Assembly (NCBI GenBank): GCA_026826555.1
Contig: JAKSZT010033642.1
Coordinates: 186,001 to 250,000, forward strand
Direction of reading: 5' to 3'
DNA: 64,000 nt
Source of the DNA: Tolypeutes matacus
Taxonomy: Eukaryota; Chordata; Mammalia; Cingulata; Chlamyphoridae
In this document: positions 48,341 to 59,394 of the stretch, piece after piece
How the letters are laid out: each line of letters begins with the position of its first letter
How positions within the stretch are numbered: the first letter of the stretch is position 1
Position numbers and translations under genes: made by a program
Notes under the pieces: model-generated
What the model saw: only the letters and a program-made list of their open reading frames with translations
What the model was told of the DNA's origin: nothing
The model's database searches: none

Positions 48341-49090
48341 AACATTATTATAAAACCATAGGAAAATTTAATTATCTTTGGTATTTATAAACACCTTTTC
48401 AGTGTGGATGGAAGCTTGGTCCTACCACACAGAAGAACATTCCAAGGTAACTAAATTCCTTCTCCAGGAAATCATCCTGCGGTTTGTACTACCCCAAATA
48501 ATTCAGTCAGATAATGAACATGCTTTTATTTTGGCTGTGGTGCAAGGTATCAATCAATGTCTCAAAATTAAGTGAAAATTGCATGCACCCTAGAGTTCTG
48601 AGACCTCAGGAAAGATGGAAAGGTTAACTATACTTTAAAGAAAACAAATATAATTTATCAAGAAGCACAGCTAAAATAGATGGGAGAACCTGAGCCAGCT
48701 CTCTTTTGGGTCAGGGTGGCCCCTAGAAGAGGACTTGAGTTAAATCCTTTCAAGTTTATGTACAGAAGGCCCTTTCTAGGCAATGAAAGCGAAAAACCTA
48801 ATAAACTTGGAGGGAGCCCTCCATAAGTGGGCCTTGCAATTAGGAGAGCTCCTCACCACTATGCATGCATATGCAAATATGCACCTTAATATGTGACTGA
48901 CCAACCTCTTCACCCCTTCTCAGGTGGGGATCAAATTATTTTAAAAGTTTTAAAAAACAAACCATGAAGATCAGCTTAAACCTAAATAGGAGGGATCTTA
49001 CATGGTACTATTAATCTCTCATTCTTCTCTTAAGGTTACAGGGACTCAAGGCCTGGGTCCATCATACCAGAACAAAACTTTACTACTTAT
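48341..49090 (+). pseudogene. pol: Retroviral integrase remnant of provirus 1
   Basis: Integrase joins viral DNA to the host genome. The frame 48378-48575 contains the catalytic core in gammaretrovirus-like form, and IQSDNEHAF carries the second catalytic Asp. In the place of the first Asp there is Asn (FINTFSVW). A SGKMER stretch with the expected Glu lies after a stop at about 48612. C-terminal domain words follow in other frames (LHPFSGGDQIILKVLK, near 48907). Stops, a frame change and the lost Asp make it inactive. Confidence 0.82.
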
Positions 49091-49565
49091 CAGATGAAGC
49101 AAATAAAGGAGGTCTTGAATCAGAGGCCACAACTAAGCATAAAGCATAATGTGAGATGGAGCCAGTTGAGAACCTGTGGTTCCTGCCCAGGAAAAAAAGA
49201 ATCCACCAAATACCAATCTTGTTTTTTCTTCTACAGAACCTGCCATCAACTAGACCTGAGGAAAGATATCACAGATATTTTGCAAATCATCCAAACCCTC
49301 TACAATAGAAACTAATGTTGGTACTGTGTAAATTTGCACAATCAATTTCAAGTAATGGCTGGACCAGCTGTACTGTGGAATGCTTGAGTTAATCTGCACC
49401 TTGAAAGCAATGGCCAGGTGAGCCTACTTAAACAAAATTCAACAAACTTTCATAAAAAGTAACCCCAAATCATGCAACACCACAAGAGATCATAAAAAGC
49501 AATCCAATTAGTCCCTTTGTTTACCTTCTTAGGAATCACAGCATCTGCTAAAACTGAAGTTGCAT
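49091..49565 (+). pseudogene. Provirus 1 envelope start region, unreadable
   Basis: By position after integrase this is the envelope region. A 73-codon frame (49094-49315) is present, but its sequence is not recognisable as envelope. It is cut by an LTR insertion at 49566. Confidence 0.35.
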
Positions 49566-50151
49566 TATATTAGTCAGCAAACTAGGTGCTGATGCAAAGT
49601 ACCAGAAATCTGTTGGATTTTATAAAGGGTATTTATTTGGGGTAGAAGCTTACATTTTCCAGGACAAAAAGCACAAATTACTTCCCTCATCAAAATCTAT
49701 TGCCATGTGTTGGAGCAAGATGGCTGCCAATGTCTGTGAGGGTTCAGAGCTTCCTGGGTTCCTCTCTTCTTGGGGCTTACTTTTCTCTGGGCTTAGCTCC
49801 TATGCTCTCTCCACAAGGCCAGCTGTAGATTACAGGCAAATGGATTGTTTTTCTTCCTGGGGCCTTTCCTCATGACCAAGTTCCTCTGTGTGCTTACTTC
49901 CTAGTATTCCGGCTCAAAAACTCCAACTCTTTTCTCTGCAGTGCAGGTTCTCTGTGAGCCCCCACCCACCAAGTGGATGGGAACTCAATGGATGACTGAT
50001 GTGACCCAATCAAAGCCTTAATAATTATTTAATCAAGTAAAATGAAGCCTCTGAATCCAATATAATCTAATATGCTTGGATGGACAGAGCAGTTTACAAA
50101 CATAATCCAATATCTATTTTTGGAATTCATAAGCAATATCAAACTGCTACA
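49566..50151 (-). mobile_element. 'T' family solo LTR inside provirus 1
   Basis: A 586-bp antisense copy, from TATATTAGTCAGC (first G changed to A) to CTGCTACA. Flanks are TGCAT and CACAT; both could derive from CGCAT by CpG decay on opposite strands. It shows that this family was active after provirus 1 arrived. Confidence 0.82.
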
Positions 50152-50257
50152 CACATCCTTACACTTAGCCACCAATCTCTTCAAAGAAATGAGAGCATTA
50201 AGAAACTAAAAAACCAAGCCAATAACTTCATAACATGGGGAAATAATTTTTCCTTCT

Positions 50258-50420
50258 GGAACCCATCCAGCTTTACCAGATGCCTTCTCCCTTCATTGTT
50301 ATCTTAATTCTTTTGGCAATTGCACCCATACCCATATCATGTATGCAGTGCTTTATCCAAAAGCAATTGCAACCTCTAACAGACTGTCTTCCTTCTCAGA
50401 CCACCCTCTTATTATAGTCT
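50258..50420 (+). pseudogene. env: Envelope transmembrane-subunit tail of provirus 1
   Basis: One frame reads a hydrophobic membrane span (FIVILILLAIAPIPISC) followed by a short polar cytoplasmic tail and a stop. It is followed by the polypurine tract and 3' LTR, the normal position for the end of env. No surface-subunit sequence was recognised. Confidence 0.6.
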
Positions 50421-50507
50421 CCTAAGAGATCAATGCCCATAGGATCAGTAGGAAGTAGTTACAGAAGATCTGAGCTTTGTCCTTTCCCCTGCAATAAGAA
50501 TATTGCC

Positions 50508-50527
50508 AAAAACTAGAAGGAGGGAAT
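50508..50527 (+). promoter_or_regulatory. Polypurine tract of provirus 1
   Basis: An A/G-rich run (AGAAGGAGGGAA) directly before the TG of the 3' LTR, the usual primer for plus-strand synthesis. Confidence 0.75.
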
Positions 50528-51155
50528 TGATGGATGTAGGATGACTGAATACCTGAAAGTAACTTGTTTCTCTCCCTGTTGCTAGGATACAAAGGAATGA
50601 ATTTTATGTAAATTAAAAGATAATGAGATACAACCCTCTCTTAGTGGAAAATTCCATTTCTTGTAGTCAAGAACATCCTGTTGAAGTAATGAAGTATGAA
50701 CAACAACTTCAACTAGTTGGCCAGAACTGTGCAGAAGCCTCTGGTTGTCCTCACTTCAACTTCTTTAATGGACAGAGTAAAATTCCTACCCATGAGTGGA
50801 GTTATTCACCCCTTTTTTAATCATGCAATATATGTGCAAGCATGATTTTCTGAACATACTAAAAATACAATTATGTAACTACTTATATATGTTCTTCCAT
50901 ATGCACAAAAATCAGTGCAAAATCAAAACAAATGCTATGTTATAACTAAGGTATATAAGCAAAAATGAAACCATGGCACAGGTAGTCAGGTCTGAGTCAC
51001 TTTATACTGACCTTGGCTCCTATTTCTGCAGAAAAAATAAATGTAAGTTCTGCCTAAGTCTCATGTAAATATTTTTTTGTTTTTGGTTTTGTTTTTTGTT
51101 TTTTTTTGGTCTACATCTCTAATTATCCCCAAAGTCCCAGCTTTGGGGCCTAACA
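50528..51155 (+). repeat. 3' LTR of provirus 1
   Basis: A 628-bp partner of 44975-45588, beginning TGATGGATG and ending GCCTAACA. It contains a T/G-rich stretch at about 51068-51110 that is longer than in the 5' LTR. Confidence 0.88.
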
Positions 51156-51695
51156 ACCCCACTGTTCTGAGGGGGTTTGAGAAATTGCTTTTGATATTGG
51201 GGAGTGTCTGGCCATCACCCCAGTATTCACAGTGTGTGAGGCCCAGAGTTCAGAGGCCACCCCAATGTTTGATGAGGGTAGAGTCAAGAACATGGCCATT
51301 GGTCAAGCCCTCAGAGGGGTGAGTTTGCCACTCCATCAGGCAAAGATGTTATTCTGTAGATGAATCTCAGATTTTGAAATCTAATGGAATTTGCCCTACA
51401 GATTTTTGGACTGTTTGGGACTTGTCACTCTTGTTTTCCTTCCAATTTCTCCCTGTGACAATGGGGGTATGTAACCTGTGACTGTCCCTCCTTTGTATAC
51501 TGAAAACAGCTAATGTGTTTTCTGAGTTTCACAGGCCCACAGCCAGGGGGGAATTTTGCCCCAAGACAGACACACCTATAACTGATTTTGATGAGATTTG
51601 TACTTAATATTCTTATTGAAATGATTTAAGGTTCTTGAAATATTGTGAATGAATTAATGTATTTTGCATATGAAATGAACATGTATGGAGAATGG
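51156..51695 (+). repeat. MaLR interior, 3' part
   Basis: Words typical of the MaLR 3' interior occur in order: TTTTTGGACTGTTTGGGAC, CCAATTTCTCCCTGTGACAATGG, AGTTTCACAGGCCCACAGCC, GAATGAATTAATGTATTTTGCA. It continues the interior broken off at 44974. Confidence 0.7.
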
Positions 51696-52239
51696 AGTGT
51701 GAATGTTTGAAGCATCTGTGGACCCCAGAAAATCCTCTTCTTAAATCTAATCCATTCCTGTACATGTAAACCTATTGTAGGTAGAATCTTTTGATTGAAA
51801 TGTTTCAGTTAGGTTTCTCTGTATTGCATGAACTAGGGTGTGTCTTAATCCTCTTTCTGGATTCTTTTAAGCAGTGGTAATACACAGAAAAAAAAACCTG
51901 AAATCAACAGAACGTAGAAGCTGAGAGGAAATCACTTTAACCAGAAGATGAAAGGGGGAAATGCGCAGCTGTCACCTAAGCTATTTCCTGCCCCTCTATC
52001 TCATTTATTGTGGTACAGCAGCACCTCAGCAAACTCTAAGAAGTTGTTTCTCTAAATCAGCACCACTCCCTCCCCTGCCAGGGGCTGGGTTGAAATAGAG
52101 TCTACCAGGTGCTTTTGTCCTGCGGTTTAAGATGTAGCTGTTCTAGGGCCTGAGCCTTACATTCCACATTTACCAATCAATAGATAAGTGACACCAGCTG
52201 CTTCCTCTTATGGGTGGGGTGAAAGTGCAGCTGCAATCC
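51696..52239 (+). repeat. MaLR 3' LTR, partial, then unclassified sequence
   Basis: It aligns with the 5' LTR through TCTTAATCCTCTTTCTGGATTC and GGTAATACACAGAAAAA to about 51975. The remainder (to 52239) does not match the 5' LTR and could be another repeat. Confidence 0.5.
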
Positions 52240-52353
52240 ATTTTTATTTTTAAAAGTCAGTATTTTAGCAAATTATAAAGTATAAGCAATAAATATGCAG
52301 AAAAATGAAAAAATAATAAATAATATTCCAGACTAGTCTATATTACATAATAT
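52240..52353 (-). repeat. L1 3' end, antisense, left of provirus 2
   Basis: It is paralogous to 35545-35660 (GTATTTTAGC, CCAGACTAGTCTATATTACAT against CCAGACTAGTCTATAATACAT). It resumes at 59140 on the other side of the provirus. Confidence 0.7.
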
Positions 52354-52876
52354 TGAGGCAGGTTAGTATAGGGAAAGTGGGAGGACTTGAGTCACAAGCC
52401 GGGAACCTGCAAAGAACATGGTTGTAAAACCCCACATGTACAACCCCCAAGGGAGGGCTGCTACTAAGAACAAATCCAGAAAGGCACTGCTGCTACCATG
52501 ACCATGAGGTCCAATTTGGAATTCTTTCTCGAAAAGAATTGGGAAGCCCAAGATAACTCCAGACAAAATGACTCAGCAACGGACCCCTGAGAGTTAACAT
52601 GTGGGGCATCCAATCAGAACAGCAAACAGCTGTGGCCCCTCTCCAACATTAGGGAAGGAGAGGCAGAAAAGTTTTAAAAAGGCTTATCCTTGGGCCCCAT
52701 GTGTGAGCCTTACCCTGTAGTATGCCTGCATCCATGTCTTGGGTTGTGTACATATATTTTTCTTGTTTCTTTATAAACTCTTTACTCCCTTGCCTACCCT
52801 ATGGTGTGTCTTTAAATCCTTTTCTGTGACATAGCCAAGAACCTAGAAGCCTAGAACCCAGAGTGTTCTGCTAACA
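52354..52876 (+). repeat. 5' LTR of provirus 2
   Basis: Starts TGAGGCAGG, ends GCTAACA. It has a TATA-like TTTTAAAAAGG at about 52672, a TTTATAAACTCTTTACTCC block near the poly(A) region, and CCTAGAACCCAGAGTG before the end, all shared with the 3' LTR. Confidence 0.85.
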
Positions 52877-52880
52877 TATT

Positions 52881-52899
52881 TAGTGAGCCAAGCCAGGAG
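52881..52899 (+). promoter_or_regulatory. Primer-binding site of provirus 2, tRNA-Arg type
   Basis: TAGTGAGCCAAGCCAGGAG differs from the known tRNA-Arg complement (TGGCGAGCCAGCCAGGAG) by two transitions and one extra A. Confidence 0.65.
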
Positions 52900-53516
52900 A
52901 CAAAGTGGAAAGTAATGCTCCTGGACCCCCAGCAAATTCTGGTAAGTTTTTAATTAAAGCTTTTCTGTGCCTCTTTTGTTTTATTAGTGAGGTCTCAGAC
53001 ACTCATCCTGGACCATTAATGGAGGTCTGTTACTCAGCCCCTTGGAGGCCCTGAGTTTCCTGTTAATCCATTACCTCTGGTGTCCTTGAGGCTATTTGCC
53101 TATAAGTCACAGAAAAATCAATCTTTGGCTTTTTTAAGTGCCACTTAATGTCTGCTTTAACTGTAAAACTTGGTCGCTGGCAGGGGCCTCTCTCATGGCC
53201 ACTTCCTATGGCTTCTGCAAGAGTAGGCCAAAAGAATCCTCTCTAGTAGGTTTCACTTCTTGTGAAAAAATTTGGCTTGGCAGCTTCAGACTGGAACCTA
53301 GGTCCAGACATCTTCAAATTCCTAAATTCCCTCAAGTATATCCAGTGGCATGGTCTCTATGATTTTCTGGACATCAGCTGTCAGAGCAGCAACTCCAAAC
53401 ATCCCCCCAAGACTTAAGTGGCTTGGGGTCTTTGGTTTGGAGGGCAAAAATCAATCAGCTGGGATCTGGGATGTGAGATCAGCTGAAAAACTATTTTCCC
53501 ATTTCTCCCTAGAAAA

Positions 53517-53700
53517 ATGGGTGTGGTCTCTAATTTTCCAGCAGAATCTCCATTAAGGTGTCTTCAGAAATTGGGACAAGTGGCCTCCTAATTTTCTAAA
53601 AGGAAGAGGCTAATCTTTTTATGCCATACCACATAGCTGCAGAATGGGGAGATTGGGTTCTGCATGGGACCCTGAATTCCAGATAAACCTGTGTAGTAGG
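53517..53700 (+). pseudogene. gag: gag matrix start of provirus 2
   Basis: The ATG opens MGVVSNFPAES, a myristoylation-type Gag start, 640 bp after the LTR. It is followed by a basic KRKRLIFLC stretch typical of class I matrix. A stop occurs after about 20 codons. Confidence 0.7.
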
Positions 53701-53769
53701 GAAGGAGGGGATAGACAGATCTGAGGGCCAGAAATGATAAGCTCAGGGAAATTAATAAAAGGCAAGATG

Positions 53770-54245
53770 ATAATCCAGTATTATTTCAAGGAAATTATGC
53801 ATTAAAAATTACTCTTGTAGATCCTGAACCTAGAGAAGGACAAATCATCCTAGGAACTCATTTTATTAGCCAGTCTTCTTTGGATATCTATAGAAAGATA
53901 CAGAAACTATCCATGGGCACCCAAATTTCCATTAACTCCTTTTTTGAAGTCTTCTGAGTTTTCAACCTCTGAGATTATGACACTAAGATGAAGAAGGTAA
54001 GGAGTGGCAAGTGCAGCACCATTTAACTGCTGGTATAAAGGCACCATCACCTCAGGGCCACCCATATCCAGGCTCCAAATTAGCAGGAACCTGGCCCCAA
54101 GCTGCCTCACCACCTGGGCAAGCAGGTCCTTGCCCCGGAGGATGATGGAAGGGGCGTGAAGCCACATGTGAACCATCAACCAGGAGGAGCCCTGGGTGAC
54201 CCTTGATGTGAGAGTTAAGATTCTTAATTACTTAATTAACATAGA
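53770..54245 (+). pseudogene. Capsid end, nucleocapsid and protease start of provirus 2
   Basis: One frame has DPEPREGQIILGTHFISQSS followed by IYRKIQKLSMG, matching the C-terminal capsid region of class I Gag. Later sequence, in changing frames, suggests nucleocapsid. A piece reading EEPWVTLDV fits the start of a protease. Only about 80 bp separate it from the matrix remnant, so most of capsid is deleted. The protease active site was not found. Confidence 0.65.
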
Positions 54246-55562
54246 AGCCACTTAACTCAGTACTAACCTGCCACTCTTGAACTCTCTAGGTGCTGTTGTG
54301 CCTAATAAGGGGAGTGAATGGGGAATCATGATCTAGGCTGTTTACTAAACCTCTCCTCTGTAAAAGAGTTAACCTCCTCAAAAGCCATCAAATAAGATTA
54401 AAATGTTCCTGGGGAATGGCTTCCATCAAGTCTTTCACTACGCTAAGTAAGTGTGTAAAATTCTCTCTTCTATTCTAAACTGTGCTTAATTTAACTTTGT
54501 CTGCTCATGCCTATGAACTCATAAATCAGATTTGGGATTCACCTGTTACAAATTGGATAAAATAAAAGGTAACCTAAAAATGAGTCTTTAAATATCAATA
54601 CTGTCTTGCAATTGGATTTGATGAATAAAATAAATCACATGGAATTAGTTCAATGGCTGGAAAAGTATAGTAATATTAATATTATTAATAAAGTAGTTTT
54701 AATTGCTTAGTTAATAAAATGGCCAATTTATTTTGATGTAAACACTTACTAGAAACTTTAAATAAGAGTTAAGATTATTATATAGATGCCTTTATATTTT
54801 TAAAACAGCAAAAGGAAAATATCTGAAATTGCTATAATTGGGTGAATTTAGCTTAGACCTACTATTGTGATGGTAATCTTGACTACTTTACCTTTGTTTA
54901 TGGCTACTTCAGTTCTAGCATCACCTTTGTGTATGCTTGGTAGAGTAATGGTAATTTTAAACTGAACTTATCTTTGATTATGGTTATTTTGAGACTAGTT
55001 TCTTTCCTAGACTTACTATTTTGATAGTAGTTCTAAATTAAACTGACCATTGTTTATGGTTACTTCAAGCCAAGCCTCACCCTCATGCATACTTGCTATC
55101 ATCATGGTAATATTAAATGGAGTTTGCCTTGATTATCTTTATAATGATATCTACTCTATTCTCCCCTGTTTAAATCAATGGCAACCTCTGCCCCTCATGT
55201 CTAAGGGGAAGGCAAATTTCAGATATCCTTGTTTCCCATCCTTCCCCTGGTCATGATTATCCATATGTGGGCTCCCATTTACCTTCACTGGGCAAAAGCC
55301 CAGTGGGACTCCACATCCTTTGTGGAGATTGCTGCTTGGTGAAATTCTCAAACCCTCTGGGCTGGACATCAATACTCTAATCCAGGGGCACCAGAGTCCT
55401 ATTATCTCTGAGAACTGGGGAGTGGGGAGCCTCCCACCTTGAGTGCTGAGGTTACTAAAAGCAGCAGGTAATGAGATAAACCAGTTTTCCCTGAGACTTC
55501 AGTGATCTCAGTGAGTATGAACTGGAATTGATATTGCTCATCCAAGGTCTGTTAATATCAAA
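54246..55562 (+). pseudogene. Mosaic interior with provirus-1-like gag segment
   Basis: The stretch 54540-54640 matches the provirus 1 gag region at 46355-46440 (ACAAATTGGATAAAATAAAAGG; GTCTTTAAATATCAATACTG). The rest up to 55562 resembles a retroviral leader. No polymerase motif was seen. Confidence 0.5.
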
Positions 55563-55800
55563 ATGGGAAATAAGCAGAGCTCTGACATAAAGGAAAAAAA
55601 TTTAGATTGTAGTTTAAAGCATTGGGAACAATTTGGTTATAAGGCAAAAACTAAGAAGAATGAAATTCTTGCCCCGAACTGCATGGTCACTATGCAGATT
55701 AGAATAATCAGAAATATCCTTCAAATATATCTTTTGAATGTTATTTTACATTTAAGCTTATTTTGTAAGAGATTGAAAATTATAACATTAATGAGTTGAG
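55563..55800 (+). pseudogene. gag: Second gag matrix start (provirus-1 type)
   Basis: A frame of 78 codons from MGNKQSSDIKE carries a myristoylation-type start and an LKHWEQFGYKAKTKK stretch like class I matrix. It is about 2 kb downstream of the first gag start of the same provirus. Its 3' continuation is homologous to 46640-46830, so it belongs to the provirus-1 lineage and not to the Arg-type one. Confidence 0.65.
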
Positions 55801-55877
55801 TTCCTGTGTCTAAGTCTCTATTTGTGTTTGTTCACTGCATATCTTCATAACTCAGAATGATAATATCAAATTAACAA

Positions 55878-56080
55878 ATGGGGAACAGATGTGGCTCAAA
55901 CAATTGAGCACCTGCTTCCCACATGTGAGGTTCTAGGTTCAGTCTCCAGTGCTTCCTAAAACAAACAAACAAAAAAAAAAAAAAAAACAAGGGAACAAAT
56001 GAAAAAAAAAAAAAAAACATCTAGAGTTCAATTCCAAACCCTGGTAGCTCAAAACAAAACAAAACAAAACAAAACAAAAG
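55878..56080 (+). mobile_element. tRNA-derived SINE (DAS-like), possibly dimeric
   Basis: The first unit is GGGGAACAGATGTGGCTCAA with box B AGGTTCAGTCTCC and an A-rich tail to about 55990. A second, degraded half (GGGAACAAATG, box B-like GAGTTCAATTCC) ends in an (AAAAC)n tail. It interrupts the gag-like block. Confidence 0.75.
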
Positions 56081-58379
56081 TTCTTAAAAGAACTTTATTC
56101 AAATTGTTTAAAAATTAAATAAATGCTTATATAACAAATTAAAGATGCTAAGCAGTATGGAAATGTCATATAGAAATCTGAAAATAGAAGCTACTGGAAA
56201 AGGCAAAAAGTTTTTCCTAGGCTCTTTTACCTACCCAGCCCAGCCCTGCCAGGCCTTCTCTTTGCAAGAGCTATGGGAAAGTGCTAGGTGTGATAAGATA
56301 GGGAAATATAAATTTAGCTTAACCTCTAATTTCTAAGTCAGGGAATTAAGAGTCACTGTTTGCCCTGTAATTCCAGAAATTAAACCTATTAAAAGCTTAA
56401 AATTGGAGTAATTAATAAACTAATTGTCAAATTTTAGTAAGAAAGGAAAAATCCTTGAAATCTATGAAAGGTCATTTCTAAATTATGATTAAAACAAGTT
56501 AAACAATTATATTCCAGAACCTGGCAGTCAGTATGTTCTTAAGCTTCTCCAAGATTCTAGAATTTTATTTAAAATAGAGGGTTTTGCCTCCTGTGAAGGA
56601 AGACAAAAATATTTATTGCATAAATAATAATGGTTTCAATTTTATTTAGCTAGGGTGTAATCTCCATAGGTTTGTAGGATAATAATAAACTAAATTAGCA
56701 TTCTAAATAGTAAATCTTTAAGAAGATGAAAGTTGTAAGTTCATGTTTAATGAAATATAGATCTGTCCTAAAGTGAAATGAATAGTTTTCACAGAACAGA
56801 ATAAATGATGTAAAGACTTTTAATGTATAAAGGTGAACTTCATTTTTGTTGCTAACTGTAATTTAATAAACTTACGTCAAGGTAAAATTAACTTATAATT
56901 AATTATAATAAGTTTTTAAAAGCTTTGCCTAAACTGAAGTATTTAAATGGATAAATCCAGGAAGCCATTATTAATTAGAAACTTAAATTGATATTGATTA
57001 AAAAAACAACAACAACAAAAAAAAAAACACTTCATGACAGAGAAACCTAACAGAGGCCATCTCAATCTACACCTTAAGGGGGTGGTCAGGGAAAGATAAT
57101 TTTGATTCCTTTGGGAATCTTAGGTTTTCATGAGATAATGGAGAAAGTAGTTTTTCTGTATTGCTAAAGTAAAATTCCTGTTAATGTAATCATGGTAAAG
57201 GTATAAAAATTAAAGTAAAGTACTAAAATAGTTAATTCCATTTGATATGTTATAAACTGCATTGAAAGTACATAGAATGTGTATAAAAATTGAAAGAGAT
57301 AGGCTTTATTATTTATAAACTCCCTTGTGTTTTCATACCAGGCCCCAATACCCTGCATGGTGCCTCTCCATTTGAGTTATTGGCTAGATCAGTCACTATG
57401 ACACTAAAACAATAAAAGTATATACCACATCTCTGGACATGCTCCTGAAGTGAATGGAGAGGAGTAAGTTGCTGTTTTGGACTCCTGTGACAGCTGGCAA
57501 TGGATCAATATGGCCAGATTTACAATGGACATTGCATCCAGACTGGCTCTGTTTCATAGTGCTAGAGGGTGTTATGTACCAGGCCAGTGAAACACTGGAG
57601 CTTCCCTCCAAGGGCCTTCAGTGCTGCAGTGTGGTCTCTGTGTGACGGACATATCAAATGAAGCAATAATTACCAGAATGATATAAAAAGAACTCAAATG
57701 AACACAATTGACATTATAACCTTTCTTCATGGAGATATAACATGTATGGTTTTGCAAACCTAGATCTCAGATCTATTAAATGCAGCTTGAAGGGGTACTT
57801 ATGCATGGATCAGTGCATTGATTAGCATTAAGTACTGTACCTATATGCCTGATGAATATGATAATATCTCTTTTATTCTAGATCATATGCAGAAGGATAT
57901 CAAACATGCTAAAATTTCTGGTAAACTTCATTTTCTAAGTAGCTAATGAAGATTCTTTTAAGATAAAAGAATGGCTCCCCTAAGTACTGTCTTTATTTTG
58001 CTTAAAATATGCTTGTCTTGTTGTTGTCTATATTGACTTTTTGCGTTTATGTCAAGGTCAGTGCCTCTGTTTGTACCTCTCCTAGCTTCCTAGACATACA
58101 TACCACCATGGGAACTGTGGTTGGTAATTTATGCCAAACACAGCTTCTTTGCCACAGTCTCTCCCTAGAGTTAATCGACAGCATAAAAAAAAGAAAAGAA
58201 AAGAAAAGAAACTCAAAGAAGAATGTTGTTTCCCATCAACTTTGTGAGGATGTAGCCTCAGGAGACACCTGACCTTTCTAACTCTTGTGATCCAGTATGT
58301 CATGGCTGGCCTCCCTTTTTGACCTGCTTACCACCATTTGCTTTATACTTTTTTTTGGGAGGGGGGGGACCATATATCT
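56081..58379 (+). pseudogene. Provirus 2 interior, unassigned
   Basis: 2.3 kb of AT-rich sequence holding only short frames (56145-56336, 57454-57645, 58009-58272). By position it covers polymerase and envelope, but no catalytic or fusion motif was recognised. An (AAC)/(A)n stretch lies at 57000-57028. Confidence 0.4.
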
Positions 58380-58625
58380 TCAAACTTCCAACTTAAATTT
58401 ATTTCTTCTAGAATCAATGCCTTCCAGATCAAGGTATTAGTCATGTGGGGATTTCATCCAGACATAGTGTGGGACCCATCTTCTGTCAACCTCAACAGAA
58501 TAGCCAAAGAGGCTTACACTCTATCAGATAGTCTACTTCCCCTAACCATCAGTAAGCAGCTACAGAAGAATGACCATCAGACTTCAGCACTGCTTAAGAA
58601 TAAGGGTGTAAACTCTATGAAGGGA
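58380..58625 (+). pseudogene. env: Envelope cytoplasmic-tail remnant of provirus 2 (probable)
   Basis: The frame at 58338-58739 includes LKFISSRINAFQIKVLVM, similar in pattern to the segment after the Env membrane span in class I retroviruses. It is followed by a GAAGGGAGAG polypurine tract and the 3' LTR. The frame runs on into the LTR and is not functional. Confidence 0.5.
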
Positions 58626-58629
58626 GAGT

Positions 58630-59139
58630 TAAGGCAGTTTAGTATAGGGAAAGAAGGAAGGCAGCTGGGACATGGCAGAGAAAATAGCCATGAGACCACA
58701 CCCAGAAACCCCCTGATGGAAAGTTGCTTCTTAAAATAAAGCCAGAAAGATCCTGTGGAGACCCTTGCCATCTGGTTCTATTTGGAACTCTTTCTGGGGT
58801 CAAGGGGAGATCCTGGTTGGTTCCAAGCAGGCCTCCCCTTTGGACCACTGAGAGCTAACATATTTTGAAGAGACTAATCAGAACAAAAACACCTGGGTCC
58901 CCTACTCAACATTAAAAATGCAGAGGAGAAAAGGCTTTAAAAAGGCCTAACTTGGTGCCCCATCACACACCTCACCCTGCAGCACACCACACTGATGTCC
59001 TTGGTTGCATATTCTTTTTCTTTTCTTGTTGCTTAATAAACTCTTTACTCCTTTGCCTACTCTATGGCATGTGCCTAAATTCCTTTATGTGACATAGTCA
59101 AGAACCTAGAAGCCCAGAACCCAGAGTATTACAGTAATA
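58630..59139 (+). repeat. 3' LTR of provirus 2
   Basis: Starts TAAGGCAG (G of TG changed) and ends GTAATA (CA changed). It is collinear with 52354-52876, sharing GTATAGGGAAAG, TTTAAAAAGGC, AATAAACTCTTTACTCC and AGAACCTAGAAGCC. It is more diverged from its partner than the LTR pair of provirus 1. Confidence 0.82.
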
Positions 59140-59394
59140 AAATTATTGAGAACTAAAAACTACTAGATAAAATTAACTATATAATTAATATAATGATATA
59201 ATGCAGATTCATTCATACACCTTTTGGGTATTTGTACTCAATGCATATTTTTCTATACTTCTACAATATTGCCATGGATTTTACTTAGAAGGTAGTACAT
59301 GATTAGCACAGGATAGGAGGATGACTGTGAAAAGATAAGTATCTCAATATTTTATATGGATATCTTGAATATCTTATATTCTTATTTTAAATTA
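59140..59394 (-). repeat. L1 3' end, antisense, right of provirus 2
   Basis: It continues the L1 broken at 52353: AAATTATT, AAAATTAACTATATAATTAAT and GCAGATTCATTCAT match 35660-35735 in order. The right end is unclassified. Confidence 0.65.

Larger units (their letters stand above)
44975..51155 (+). mobile_element. Class I endogenous retrovirus (gammaretrovirus-like), defective
   Basis: Paired LTRs, gag start, integrase, Env tail and a polypurine tract lie in the normal order over 6.2 kb. Flanking 4-mers ACCT (left) and ACCC (right) fit a 4-bp target duplication with one change, as for gammaretroviruses. Most of gag and the protease/polymerase region is deleted or unreadable. All frames are broken. 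It lies inside a MaLR element and itself holds a T-family LTR. Confidence 0.85.
43680..52240 (+). mobile_element. ERVL-MaLR element, interrupted by a class I provirus
   Basis: LTR remains at 43680-44012 and from about 51696 (which share the TAATACACAGAAAAA block) bound MaLR interior at 44013-44974 and 51156-51695. The interior is split by the provirus at 44975-51155. The 5' LTR lacks its first part, and the 3' LTR becomes unrecognisable after about 51975. Confidence 0.65.
52354..59139 (+). mobile_element. Second class I endogenous retrovirus, tRNA-Arg type, defective
   Basis: Paired LTRs of about 510-525 bp bound 5.75 kb of interior, with a primer site, gag start, capsid end, protease start and Env tail. 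A second and third gag-like block of the provirus-1 type lies inside (54480-54700, 55563-56160), so the interior is a mosaic or holds a nested element. No frame is intact. The empty-site paralogue at 35.6 kb confirms the insertion point to within a few bases. Confidence 0.8.

Noticed and set aside
48378..48575. Possibly functional (domesticated) integrase
   Set aside because: The open part is only 66 codons, the first catalytic Asp is Asn, and stops and frame changes flank it.
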